The notes under the pieces are model-generated. The model worked only from the letters and a program-made list of their open reading frames with translations, made no database searches and was not told the origin of the DNA. From Ilyobacter_A sp963675185 (GTDB taxonomy: Bacteria > Fusobacteriota > Fusobacteriia > Fusobacteriales > Fusobacteriaceae), in assembly GCA_963675185.2 (NCBI GenBank), contig CAXXOH010000002.1:124001-188000 (forward strand): a DNA stretch of 64,000 bases, given 5' to 3'. Position numbers and translations under genes: made by a program. Each line of letters starts with the position of its first letter. Position 1 is the first letter of the stretch. This document shows, one piece after another, positions 15,535 to 23,658 of the stretch.

Positions 15535-16929
15535 TTATTTCATGGGCGTTGATTTGAACTCGAGCTTTCTTGCCTTTTCAAGTTTCAAAGCTTCAAAATA
15601 TTCTTTTGTTTCACTTATTATAACAGGACTCAATCCAATTAGTGCGATAAGGTTCGGTATAGCCATCAGCCCATTGACAATATCGGCGAGTATCCATATT
15701 AAGTCTAATTTTAAGAAAGCACCTGAAGCTACTAAAAATATGTAGATGTATTTATACGGCTTTATTCCATTTACACCAAAGAGATACTCAACACATCTTT
15801 CTCCATAATAGTTCCATCCAAGTATCGTTGTAAATGCAAAGAATAATAGACCTATTGTAACTATATACTGTCCTACTAAAGGGGAAAAACCGGATTTGAA
15901 CGCATAAGTCGTCATTGCCGCACCTGAAAAATCAGAGTTCCAAGCTCCAGTCATTACAAGAACTAAACCGGTTATTGTACAGATAATTATAGTATCAAAA
16001 AAAGTACCTGTCATAGAGATAAGGCCTTGTCTCACACAGGAGTTTGTTTTTGCAGCAGCAGCGGCAATAGGTGCACTACCTAAACCGGATTCATTTGAAA
16101 AAACGCCTCTTGCTATGCCGCTTTGTATTGCTCTTATTACAGTAGCACCTAAGAATCCCCCGAAGGCAGCCGTAGGGGTGAAGGAGCTTTTTATAATAAG
16201 TAAAATTGTAGCGGGTAGTATATTCACGTTAAGTGTAAGGATAATAAGAGCTCCTAAAACATAAAATCCAGCCATAAAAGGCACTACTCGTTCTGCGACG
16301 GCAGAGATACTTTTGATACCACCAAGGGTAACCATAGCCACCAATAAAGTAACTATAGCAGCAGTCAGCATAATTGGAATATTAAAAGATATTTTTGCAG
16401 CCTGGGTTATGGCATTTACTTGCGGGAACGTACCTATTCCGAAAAATGCGACGCCAATACCGAAAATCGCAAACATTTTAGCAAGAAATTTATTTTTCAA
16501 TCCATTTTCTATGTAATACATAGGGCCGCCAGACATTTGACCGTTAGCATCTTTGACTCTATATTTTACAGCAAGAAGTCCTTCAGCATATTTAGTAGCC
16601 ATTCCAAAAAATGCAGCCACCCACATCCATAAAATAGCCCCAGGCCCTCCAGCTTTAATTGCAGTAGCAACTCCCACTATATTTCCAGTACCGATAGTGG
16701 CGGAAAGTGCTGTACATAGTGCTGCAAAACTTGAAACATCTCCTTCAGGCTCTTCTGTTAAAGACTCATCTTTTGCAAAGATGTATTTTATGGCCAAAGG
16801 TAACTTTAAAACTTGAAGTAGGCCTAGTCTTAGGGTTAAGTAAAAACCGGTTCCTACAAGTAAAATAAGAAGAGGTGGCCCCCATACCCAAGAGTCGAGA
16901 GTGTTAAAAAAGTTTAATAAATTTGACAT
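15535..16929 (-). CDS. AGCS-family sodium:amino acid symporter (glycine/alanine)
   Basis: 464 residues, about 10-11 membrane segments. It imports alanine or glycine with Na+. Signature blocks: the long N-terminal segment with WGPPLLILLVGTGFYLTLRLG, then FAALCTALSATIGTGNIVGVA (AGCS signature), YRVKDANGQMSGGPMYYIENG and GIARGVFSNESGLGSAPIAA. ATG 16929 has AAGGAGGA 8 bases upstream. The upstream tandem glycine riboswitch makes glycine the most likely substrate. The stop is 16 bp from the IS4 insertion edge, so the gene's own downstream sequence is the right half of the split terminator. Confidence 0.92.
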   Translation of the reverse strand: MSNLLNFFNTLDSWVWGPPLLILLVGTGFYLTLRLGLLQVLKLPLAIKYIFAKDESLTEEPEGDVSSFAALCTALSATIGTGNIVGVATAIKAGGPGAILWMWVAAFFGMATKYAEGLLAVKYRVKDANGQMSGGPMYYIENGLKNKFLAKMFAIFGIGVAFFGIGTFPQVNAITQAAKISFNIPIMLTAAIVTLLVAMVTLGGIKSISAVAERVVPFMAGFYVLGALIILTLNVNILPATILLIIKSSFTPTAAFGGFLGATVIRAIQSGIARGVFSNESGLGSAPIAAAAAKTNSCVRQGLISMTGTFFDTIIICTITGLVLVMTGAWNSDFSGAAMTTYAFKSGFSPLVGQYIVTIGLLFFAFTTILGWNYYGERCVEYLFGVNGIKPYKYIYIFLVASGAFLKLDLIWILADIVNGLMAIPNLIALIGLSPVIISETKEYFEALKLEKARKLEFKSTPMK

Positions 16930-16937
16930 TGAAAAAA

Positions 16938-16972
16938 TCCTCCTTAAAATTTAATAAAATTTAGGAGGAGGT
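16938..16972 (-). promoter_or_regulatory. Ribosome-site hairpin, riboswitch expression platform
   Basis: Minus strand: CCTCCTAAATTT upstream can pair with AAATTTTAAGGAGG, which contains the symporter's ribosome site. Placed between the second glycine aptamer and the start codon, it suggests control at translation rather than by a terminator. Confidence 0.6.
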
Positions 16973-16989
16973 TTTGAATTACATAGTTG

Positions 16990-17170
16990 TAATAATTCTA
17001 CCCCCTGTCCTTTTACCTGAGAGATTCATCTGGTATTCCAGACTTGCTCCTTCGGTGCTCTTAAGATTAAGAGTCTCTCCAGAGGCTCGTCCAGCATGAG
17101 TCCACATCCAGAAAACTGGATACCTGAAAGCTTTACTTCTTCGGTGGCCCTGGGACTCTCTCCTCATACC
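16990..17170 (-). ncRNA. Tandem glycine riboswitch
   Basis: Two consecutive aptamers on the minus strand. Aptamer 1 (about 17170-17095) has GGAGAGAGTCCC, GGGCCACCGAAGAAGTAAA and TTTCAGGTATCC. Aptamer 2 (about 17085-16990) has CTGGAGAGACTC, GAGCACCGAAGGAGCAA and ATCTCTCAGGTAAAAGGACA. The GCACCGAAGGAG-type and CTCTCAGGTAAAAGGACAG-type blocks are hallmark conserved segments of the class. It lies directly upstream of the AGCS symporter, a well-known partner. The short linker between aptamers is normal. Confidence 0.93.
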
Positions 17171-17196
17171 TTCATCCGAACTTCAATATTGAAATT

Positions 17197-17225
17197 ATTA
17201 TAATAAAAAAAAAAGATTAATTCAA
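17197..17225 (-). promoter_or_regulatory. Promoter of riboswitch-symporter unit
   Basis: Minus strand: -35 TTGAAT (17225-17220), 17-bp spacer, -10 TATAAT (17202-17197), about 25 bp before the first aptamer. Confidence 0.75.
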
Positions 17226-17240
17226 GATAAAAAAATAAAA

Positions 17241-17259
17241 AAGAGGACATTAACCTCTT
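17241..17259 (-). terminator. fbp terminator
   Basis: AAGAGG and CCTCTT arms around a 7-base loop, followed on the minus strand by a T-rich run. It lies about 45 bp after the fbp stop. Confidence 0.7.
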
Positions 17260-17303
17260 TTTTTAAAAAAATTATAATTTCATTAACAAAACTTAAGAAT
17301 GTT

Positions 17304-19280
17304 TTAGTACATATCTAAGCTACTGTAAAGTTTTTCAGAAACTTTTTCTTTTAAAAGCCCCTCTTTGTAAGCTCTTAAGAGATCCTTTAAATCGGATATC
17401 TTTTCACGTATTTTTTGTCCTGTATCAGTATCGGAAACTTTTTTTCTGTTAGTTTTTTCCAAAACATTGATCGAAGATACTATGTCTTGTCCTTCTGATA
17501 TGGCTGTTTCAAGGCCTTCAAAATGGCTGTGAGATGCCAACCGAAGTCCGTACGAGTTGTAAATCAGAGTATACCCAGCAATTCCTGTTTGTGGTTGATA
17601 TGCAGTAGAAAACCCTCCATCTATAACAAGCAGCCTGCCGTTTGCCTTTATAGGACTTTCCCCTTTTTTTACTTTTACCGGGGTATGACCATTTATAATG
17701 TGACCTTCAAATGGATTCAGACCAAAGGTATTTAAAATTTTTATGCAGAAATCCTCATTTTCTCTTAGTTTGAAATAAGGATTTTTTGGTTCTTCGTGAG
17801 TTGAAGGTTCTTCTAAAAAGTAATTCTCAAAAGTGGTCATCCTATTTTTACCGAACACAGGCGAGATCTTCCCCCTCCACAGGTACCACAACCAGTCCCT
17901 ATAGTCTTCACCTTGTTCCGGATTAAAAAAGGCTTTTCTAACGAGTTCGTCAAATTTATCCAAGAGCTCTTTACCTTTATAAGTTTCACCTATTATTCTA
18001 AGGTTTAAAAAATCTCCTTTTTCATCTACAGGTACACATCCATGGTATAGCAAGTTGCCGTTGTAGTTTCTATATACAGTTCCGTTGGTGTAGAGGAAGT
18101 AAGCGTGTTTCTGCAGTTTTTCGCTGTTTTTAAAATAGAAAGTCATTTTATTGATAAGTTCTTTTTCTTCTTTTGTAAGCTCATAAGGTTTTTTAGGGTC
18201 GATGGTAGGAAAGTTGTTGCTGCTTAATTTGTAATCTTTTCCATCTATGTTTATAGTACCTTTCTCATAATCTATATGATCCAGGTAAGATTGGTCATTC
18301 ATATCGAATTCCGATCTTTTTCTTATGAGACGGCTTTCTAGTTTGAACTGTATAACAGAGATAGCCTTATGCATTTGTGCCAAAAGGTATTTGTCCTGCT
18401 CTTCATAGATCTGTTTTTTTGTAAGCCTAGGTGCGAATTCAGAGCAAGGGTCATCCTTGTATACCTCCATGGCAAACCTAGCAAGTGGGAACAGGCTGAT
18501 GCCGTACCCCTCATCAAGGGTCTCGAGATTTCCGTAACGAAGCGAGATTCTAAGGGCGCTAGCCACCAGGGCTTTTTGGCCTAAAGCCGCTCCCATCCAT
18601 AAAATATCGTGGTTACCCCACTGTACGTCACAGTTGTGGTGTTTTAAAAGCTCGTCCATGATTATATGGGCACCAGGTCCTCTGTCATAGATATCTCCTA
18701 TTATATGCAGTTTATCTACTGCGAGCCTTTGTATGAGCTTTGAAATGGAAATGATGAACTTGTCGGCCCTCTCTATCTCTATTATAGTGTTAATTATTTG
18801 GTTATAGTATTCCTCTTTGTTTAATTGTGTACTTTTCAGGTGAAGGAGCTCCTCCATTATGTATGCGAAATCTTTTGGTAGGGCTTTTCTCACCTTTGAA
18901 CGGGTGTATTTAGACGACACTACTTTGCATATGCTTATAAGCCTGTAGATGTTTACGCGGTACCAGTCCGCCATATTATCTACCTCGCCCTTTATTCTTT
19001 CCAAGTTTTGTTCAGGATAAAATATCAGCCTGGCTAAATTCTTCTTTTCCTCACTTGAAATTCTATAGCCGAATACATCTTCTATTTTCAGTTTTAATAC
19101 TCCAGAAGCAGTTCTAAGTATATGAGTGAAAGCTTCGTATTCCCCGTGTATGTCAGTCAAAAAGTGCTCTGTAGGTTTTGGAAGGTTTAGTATTGCTTGT
19201 AGGTTGACTATCTCGGAACAAACCATTCCAATGCTCGGATACTGACTTGAAAGTAGTGTTAAATAATTTAAATCCCTCAT
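17304..19280 (-). CDS. fbp: Fructose-1,6-bisphosphatase, class III
   Basis: 658 residues, normal for the large class III enzyme of Firmicutes and fusobacteria. Hydrolyses fructose 1,6-bisphosphate in gluconeogenesis. Metallophosphoesterase motifs: FLTDIHGEYEAF (about residues 40-51), HIIGDIYDRGPGAH (about 194-207), DVQWGNHDILWMGAALG (about 218-234), IINGHTPVK and IDGGFSTAYQ near the C-terminus. ATG 19280 follows a GGGGG site. The promoter's -10 box lies in a perfect 11-bp inverted repeat, suggesting repressor control. Single-gene unit between the glycine symporter and ilvE. Confidence 0.95.
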   Translation of the reverse strand: MRDLNYLTLLSSQYPSIGMVCSEIVNLQAILNLPKPTEHFLTDIHGEYEAFTHILRTASGVLKLKIEDVFGYRISSEEKKNLARLIFYPEQNLERIKGEVDNMADWYRVNIYRLISICKVVSSKYTRSKVRKALPKDFAYIMEELLHLKSTQLNKEEYYNQIINTIIEIERADKFIISISKLIQRLAVDKLHIIGDIYDRGPGAHIIMDELLKHHNCDVQWGNHDILWMGAALGQKALVASALRISLRYGNLETLDEGYGISLFPLARFAMEVYKDDPCSEFAPRLTKKQIYEEQDKYLLAQMHKAISVIQFKLESRLIRKRSEFDMNDQSYLDHIDYEKGTINIDGKDYKLSSNNFPTIDPKKPYELTKEEKELINKMTFYFKNSEKLQKHAYFLYTNGTVYRNYNGNLLYHGCVPVDEKGDFLNLRIIGETYKGKELLDKFDELVRKAFFNPEQGEDYRDWLWYLWRGKISPVFGKNRMTTFENYFLEEPSTHEEPKNPYFKLRENEDFCIKILNTFGLNPFEGHIINGHTPVKVKKGESPIKANGRLLVIDGGFSTAYQPQTGIAGYTLIYNSYGLRLASHSHFEGLETAISEGQDIVSSINVLEKTNRKKVSDTDTGQKIREKISDLKDLLRAYKEGLLKEKVSEKLYSSLDMY

Positions 19281-19289
19281 AATACCCCC

Positions 19290-19344
19290 TTATACTTAAC
19301 AAATAATATATGTTAAGTATAACTTATTTTCAGCCAAAAGTTAA
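19290..19344 (-). promoter_or_regulatory. fbp promoter with perfect palindrome
   Basis: Minus strand: -35 TTAACT (19344-19339), 17-bp spacer, -10 TATACT (19321-19316). The inverted repeat TTATACTTAAC / GTTAAGTATAA (19290-19300 and 19312-19322, 11-base spacer) includes the -10 box and ends next to the ribosome site. It could be an operator, or a hairpin in the RNA leader. Confidence 0.65.
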
Positions 19345-19409
19345 CTAAAAATATGTAAATAATAGGGTATCATGAAGGATTCCATTTTTGTTTATTATTT
19401 AATTTAAAC

Positions 19410-20327
19410 TTATTTTATAAATGTAAGCCAGTTTTCGTCTAGAGTGAACTCCCCTCTCACGATTTTGAAATATAGGTCTTGAATTTTTTCAGTAACAGGA
19501 CCTCTTTCTCCCTTGCCGATTTTTATACCATCAATAAATGACACCGGTGTAACCTCTGCAGCAGTCCCAGTCAAGAAAATCTCGTCTGACACATAAAGAA
19601 ATTCTCTAGGTATGTTTTGTTCTTTTATTTCATATCCTAAGTGGTTTGCAATCTTTATTATGCTGTCACGGGTGATACCAACAAGTGCAGAAGCAGTTAT
19701 AGTAGGTGTATAGATAACTCCGTCTTTGATTGCGAATAGATTTTCTCCACTTCCTTCGCTTACGCTACCTTGGTAGTCTAGTGCGATACCTTCGTCATAA
19801 CCATTTTCAAGAGCTTCCATTTTTATAAGCTGTGAGCTAAGGTAGTTTCCAGAAGCTTTTGCCATGGTAGGCATAGTGTCTGGAGCAAGTCTTCTCCAAG
19901 AAGATGTTTGTGCTTTTATACCGTATTTAAGAGCCTCTTCCCCAAGATAAGCTCCCCACTCCCAAGCTGATACCATTACATTAACAGGGCATGTTAATGG
20001 GTTTACACCAAGCTGAGCATATCCTCTGTAGATAAGCGGTCTTATATAAGAACCTTTTAAATTATTTGCTTTTAGTACCTCCATAATAGCATCTTTAACT
20101 TCTTCCTCTGTGAAAGGTACTTCTGTTCTATAAATTTTGCATGAATCAAATAGTCTTTTGATATGTTCGTCTAATCTGAAGATTGCAGGTCCTTTTGGAG
20201 TTTCGTAAGATCTGATTCCTTCGAAAAAGCCACTTCCGTAGTGAATTACATGGGAAAGAACGTGTATTTTAGCATCGTCGTGGTCAACTAATTTTCCGTC
20301 CATCCAAATTTTTTGAGTATTTATCAT
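19410..20327 (-). CDS. ilvE: Branched-chain amino acid aminotransferase
   Basis: 305 residues, class IV PLP aminotransferase, performing the final transamination to valine, leucine and isoleucine with glutamate. Blocks: HVIHYGSGFFEGIRSYET (about residues 27-44), SYIRPLIYRGYAQLGV, the PLP-lysine region MPTMAKASGNYLSSQLIK (Lys about 159), DEGIALDYQGSVSEGSGEN and LTGTAAEVTPV. ATG 20327 has an AGGGAGGA site. It is divergent from the ilvD-led cluster, sharing a 415-bp intergenic region, and completes that pathway. Confidence 0.95.
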   Translation of the reverse strand: MINTQKIWMDGKLVDHDDAKIHVLSHVIHYGSGFFEGIRSYETPKGPAIFRLDEHIKRLFDSCKIYRTEVPFTEEEVKDAIMEVLKANNLKGSYIRPLIYRGYAQLGVNPLTCPVNVMVSAWEWGAYLGEEALKYGIKAQTSSWRRLAPDTMPTMAKASGNYLSSQLIKMEALENGYDEGIALDYQGSVSEGSGENLFAIKDGVIYTPTITASALVGITRDSIIKIANHLGYEIKEQNIPREFLYVSDEIFLTGTAAEVTPVSFIDGIKIGKGERGPVTEKIQDLYFKIVRGEFTLDENWLTFIK

Positions 20328-20742
20328 TTTTTATTCCTCCCTGATATTATATATGAAAATTATTTGTTGCTTTAGTGTGAAGTGTGGAAAGACCTTACGT
20401 TTTTAGCGGAATTACTCGGCCTGGAGAAAAAGTTATAGCTTGTAAAAAAGGCATAACTCATTATATAATAAGCGTGCTAACTTGTAAATACATGCAAGAT
20501 TAAAATTTTTTTATATATTGTATATCCTTATTTAATAATGAATGTATATCATTATCTAAACTTATATAGAGTGATTTTTCAGGTGTTAAATATTTTTTTT
20601 AATTTTTTAGACTATATATCAGCGAAGTTAAAATTAGCTAAATTAATTATTAGTTATTTTTAATGCGCGAGCCGTGCATAGCCGTTTGCAAGGATTTATT
20701 TAAAATTTTTTAAATTATAAAAATAACGATGAGGTGAAAAAA
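20328..20742. promoter_or_regulatory. Divergent control region between ilvE and ilvD
   Basis: 415 bp, very AT-rich, no gene. A TATAAT box on the minus strand (about 20345-20352) may serve ilvE. A near palindrome CTTGTAAATACATGCAAG (about 20484-20501) lies mid-region and could be a shared operator. I found no leader peptide rich in Ile/Leu/Val codons, no T-box motif and no terminator hairpin before ilvD, so attenuation is not evident. Confidence 0.4.
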
Positions 20743-22401
20743 ATGAGAAGTGACAAGATGAAATCAGGAGTAAAAAGAACTCCGCACAGGTCATTATTAA
20801 AAGCTTTAGGACTTACAAATGAGGAAATTTCAAGACCGATAATAGGAATTGCTGGATCATACAATGAAATAATTCCTGGACACGTGCACCTCAGAACTAT
20901 TATAGATGCAGTCAAGGCTGGAGTACGGCTTGCGGGAGGAGTCCCACTAGAGTTTGGAACTATAGGGGTTTGCGACGGTATAGCGATGAACCATGAAGGG
21001 ATGAAATACTCGCTTGCAACAAGGGGAATAATCGCTGATTCAGTAGAAGCTACTGTAAAGGCGACACCTTTTGACGGGTTAATACTTATACCAAACTGTG
21101 ATAAAGTAGTCCCGGGGATGCTTATGGCGGCTGCAAGACTAAATATACCTTCTATAGTTGTTAGTGGCGGACCAATGCTTGCTGGTACTTTTATGGATAA
21201 AAAAATAGGATTAAGCAATGTTTTTGAATATGTTGGGGAATATGAAAAAGGAAACATGACAGCGGAGGAGCTAGCTTGTGTAGAAGACAGCGCTTGTCCG
21301 ACTTGCGGGTCATGTTCGGGAATGTACACTGCTAATACAATGAACTGCCTAACCGAGGCACTTGGAATGGCGCTACCAGGTAACGGTACTGTGCCGGCTG
21401 TTTTTTCTGAGAGAATAAGACTTGCAAAGGAAACAGGAATGCAGATGATGAAGCTTGTTGAAGCGGATCTTAAACCAAGGGATATAATGACTAGAGAAGC
21501 ATTTTTAAATGCGGTGGCAGTTGACATGGCTCTTGGAGGGTCTACAAATACTTCGCTTCACCTTCCAGCTATTGCTCATAGTGCCGGAGTAGAACTTTCA
21601 CTAGATGACTTCGATATGTACAGTAAAAAAGTACCTCAAATATCTAAGCTGTCACCATCAGGAAAGTATTTTATAGAAGACTTAAATGCGGCTGGGGGGA
21701 TAGCAGCAGTTCTTAATAGACTAGATGAAAAAGGACTACTTTTTGATTCTAAATCAGTAACCCTCTCTACAATGAAAGAGATAGCAGCTAAGGGAAAAGT
21801 TGTAATAGAAGATGTAATCAGAACTTTTGATAATCCAGTGCATCCTACAGGAGGACTTGCGGTATTAAAAGGAAATATAGCACGTAGTGGTTGTATTGTA
21901 AAAGAGGGTGCAGTTTCACCAAAAATGCTGAAACACACTGGACCGGCTAAGGTTTTTGAATCTGAAGAGGATACAATAGAAGCCATAATAACTGGTAAAA
22001 TCAATAAAGGCGATGTCATTGTAATCAGATATGAAGGACCTAAAGGCGGACCTGGGATGAGAGAGATGCTTGCTCCAACAGCGACAATAGCTGGAATGGG
22101 TCTAGACGAGGACGTGGCGCTTATAACAGACGGTAGATTCTCTGGAGCCACAAGAGGTGCGTCTATAGGGCATGTTTCTCCAGAAGCTGCTGATGGTGGA
22201 GAAATAGCAATTATAAAAGAAGGGGATATAATTGAAATTGATATTCCTAATAGAAGCATAAACGTAAAATTAAGCGATGAAGAGATAGAAAACAGAAAAA
22301 AAGGGCTCACAAAATTTGTACCTAAGGTAACAGAAGGTTACTTAGTAAAATACGCAAAATTTGTTAGCTCAGCAGATAAAGGGGCTATTGAGGAGTTGTA
22401 G
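20743..22401 (+). CDS. ilvD: Dihydroxy-acid dehydratase
   Basis: 552 residues from ATG 20743, chosen for the GAGGTG site at 20731-20736; the open frame extends to a GTG 9 bases earlier inside that site. Dehydrates dihydroxyisovalerate and dihydroxymethylvalerate to the keto acids. The Fe-S cysteines are in LIPNCDKVVPGML and in CPTCGSCSGMYTANTMNCL. C-terminal blocks GRFSGATRGASIGHVSPEAA and GGEIAIIKEGDIIEID are canonical. First gene of the eleven-gene branched-chain cluster. An oxygen-labile cluster is expected for the family and fits an anaerobe. Confidence 0.95.
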   Translation: MRSDKMKSGVKRTPHRSLLKALGLTNEEISRPIIGIAGSYNEIIPGHVHLRTIIDAVKAGVRLAGGVPLEFGTIGVCDGIAMNHEGMKYSLATRGIIADSVEATVKATPFDGLILIPNCDKVVPGMLMAAARLNIPSIVVSGGPMLAGTFMDKKIGLSNVFEYVGEYEKGNMTAEELACVEDSACPTCGSCSGMYTANTMNCLTEALGMALPGNGTVPAVFSERIRLAKETGMQMMKLVEADLKPRDIMTREAFLNAVAVDMALGGSTNTSLHLPAIAHSAGVELSLDDFDMYSKKVPQISKLSPSGKYFIEDLNAAGGIAAVLNRLDEKGLLFDSKSVTLSTMKEIAAKGKVVIEDVIRTFDNPVHPTGGLAVLKGNIARSGCIVKEGAVSPKMLKHTGPAKVFESEEDTIEAIITGKINKGDVIVIRYEGPKGGPGMREMLAPTATIAGMGLDEDVALITDGRFSGATRGASIGHVSPEAADGGEIAIIKEGDIIEIDIPNRSINVKLSDEEIENRKKGLTKFVPKVTEGYLVKYAKFVSSADKGAIEEL

Positions 22402-22415
22402 AAGGGAGTTTTTGA

Positions 22416-23618
22416 GTGCTAGAGCTTAAGAAGTTTGAGGATGCTAGAGAGAGGCTAAGAGGAGTATTAAGAAAAACAGAGCTTATATACAGTGGGATTT
22501 TCAGCGAAGAGAGTGGAAACTCAGTATATTTAAAACCTGAAAACTTACAGGAAACAGGAGCATTTAAGATAAGGGGAGCTTATAACAAGGTTTCACAATT
22601 AAGTGATGAGCAAAAGCAGAGGGGGCTTATTGCCTCCTCTGCTGGAAATCATGCACAGGGTGTTGCCTATGCGGCTCAGAAGTTAGGGGTAAAGGCAACG
22701 ATTGTTATGCCTAAGCCGACTCCGCTTATCAAAGTAGAAGCTACAAAAAAATATGGTGCTAAAGTAGTTCTTGCTGGTGAAGTTTATGACGAAGCTTACA
22801 GCGAGGCTAGAAGACTCCAAAAGGAAAAAGGGTACGAATTTATACATCCTTTTGATGACGAAGATGTAATAGTCGGACAGGGGACCATAGCTCTTGAAAT
22901 TTTAGAAGAACTCCCGGATGCGGATATAATAATAGTTCCGGTAGGCGGTGGCGGTTTGGTGGCCGGTATATCTGCCTGCGCTAAAAAAGTTAATCCTAAA
23001 ATAAAAATAATAGGTGTAGAGCCAGAAGAAGCTTCCTGCTTGAAAGCGGCTATAGAAAATGACGGAGTTATAGAACTCGAAAGGGTGCACACAATAGCCG
23101 ATGGTGCTGCTGTAAAAGTAGCTGGAGAAAAAACTTATGAGATAGCGAAGGAATATTTGGACGAGATAGTCACAGTATCGGACTATGAACTGATGGATTC
23201 ATTTTTAGTGCTTTTGGAAAGGCACAAAATGGTCGCAGAGAATGCAGGGATACTCCCGCTTGCAGGCCTGAAAAAGATAAAGGAAAAAGGTAAGAAGATA
23301 GTATGTGTGGTGAGCGGCGGGAACATAGATGTTCTCACAATTTCTTCTATGATAACCAAGGGTCTTGTTGCGAGGGGGAGAATATTCAGATTCTCTGTAG
23401 ATTTGACAGACAGGCCAGGAGAACTGCTAAAGGTATCTGAAATACTTGCAAAAGAAAGTGCTAACGTAGTCAAGCTAGACCATAACCAATTTATAAATTT
23501 AGATAGATTTACACAGGTACAACTTGAGGTAACTGTTGAGACAAACGGGGAAAAGCATATTGGGGAGATTATAGATGCTTTTCATGGGGAAGGATACGAA
23601 ATTAAAAGGAGTTATTAG
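22416..23618 (+). CDS. ilvA: Threonine dehydratase with C-terminal ACT domain
   Basis: 400 residues from GTG 22416 behind GAAGGGAG. Deaminates threonine to 2-oxobutyrate, the isoleucine precursor. The PLP lysine is in QETGAFKIRGAYNK (about residue 52), the glycine loop is GGGGLVAGISA (about 173-183) and SSAGNHAQGVAYAA is present. A single ACT-like domain (about 325-400, with DLTDRPGELLKVSEILA) follows. The length is that of the shorter one-ACT form rather than the longer E. coli IlvA. Position in the ilv cluster favours a biosynthetic role. The cluster also contains CimA, a threonine-independent way to 2-oxobutyrate. Confidence 0.9.
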   Translation: MLELKKFEDARERLRGVLRKTELIYSGIFSEESGNSVYLKPENLQETGAFKIRGAYNKVSQLSDEQKQRGLIASSAGNHAQGVAYAAQKLGVKATIVMPKPTPLIKVEATKKYGAKVVLAGEVYDEAYSEARRLQKEKGYEFIHPFDDEDVIVGQGTIALEILEELPDADIIIVPVGGGGLVAGISACAKKVNPKIKIIGVEPEEASCLKAAIENDGVIELERVHTIADGAAVKVAGEKTYEIAKEYLDEIVTVSDYELMDSFLVLLERHKMVAENAGILPLAGLKKIKEKGKKIVCVVSGGNIDVLTISSMITKGLVARGRIFRFSVDLTDRPGELLKVSEILAKESANVVKLDHNQFINLDRFTQVQLEVTVETNGEKHIGEIIDAFHGEGYEIKRSY

Positions 23619-23658
23619 CCTCGCGTTTTTGATAGATGGAGTTAGGAGGAAATATTTT

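Noticed and set aside
16979..17167. Minus-strand 62-codon frame
   Set aside because: It lies wholly within the tandem glycine riboswitch, so it is RNA structure, not protein.
20328..20742. Attenuator or T-box before ilvD
   Set aside because: No leader peptide rich in branched-chain codons, no T-box core motif and no terminator hairpin were found.
20715..22310. Two long minus-strand open frames opposite ilvD
   Set aside because: Shadows of ilvD. Composition rich in Ser, Ile and Pro, no ribosome site.
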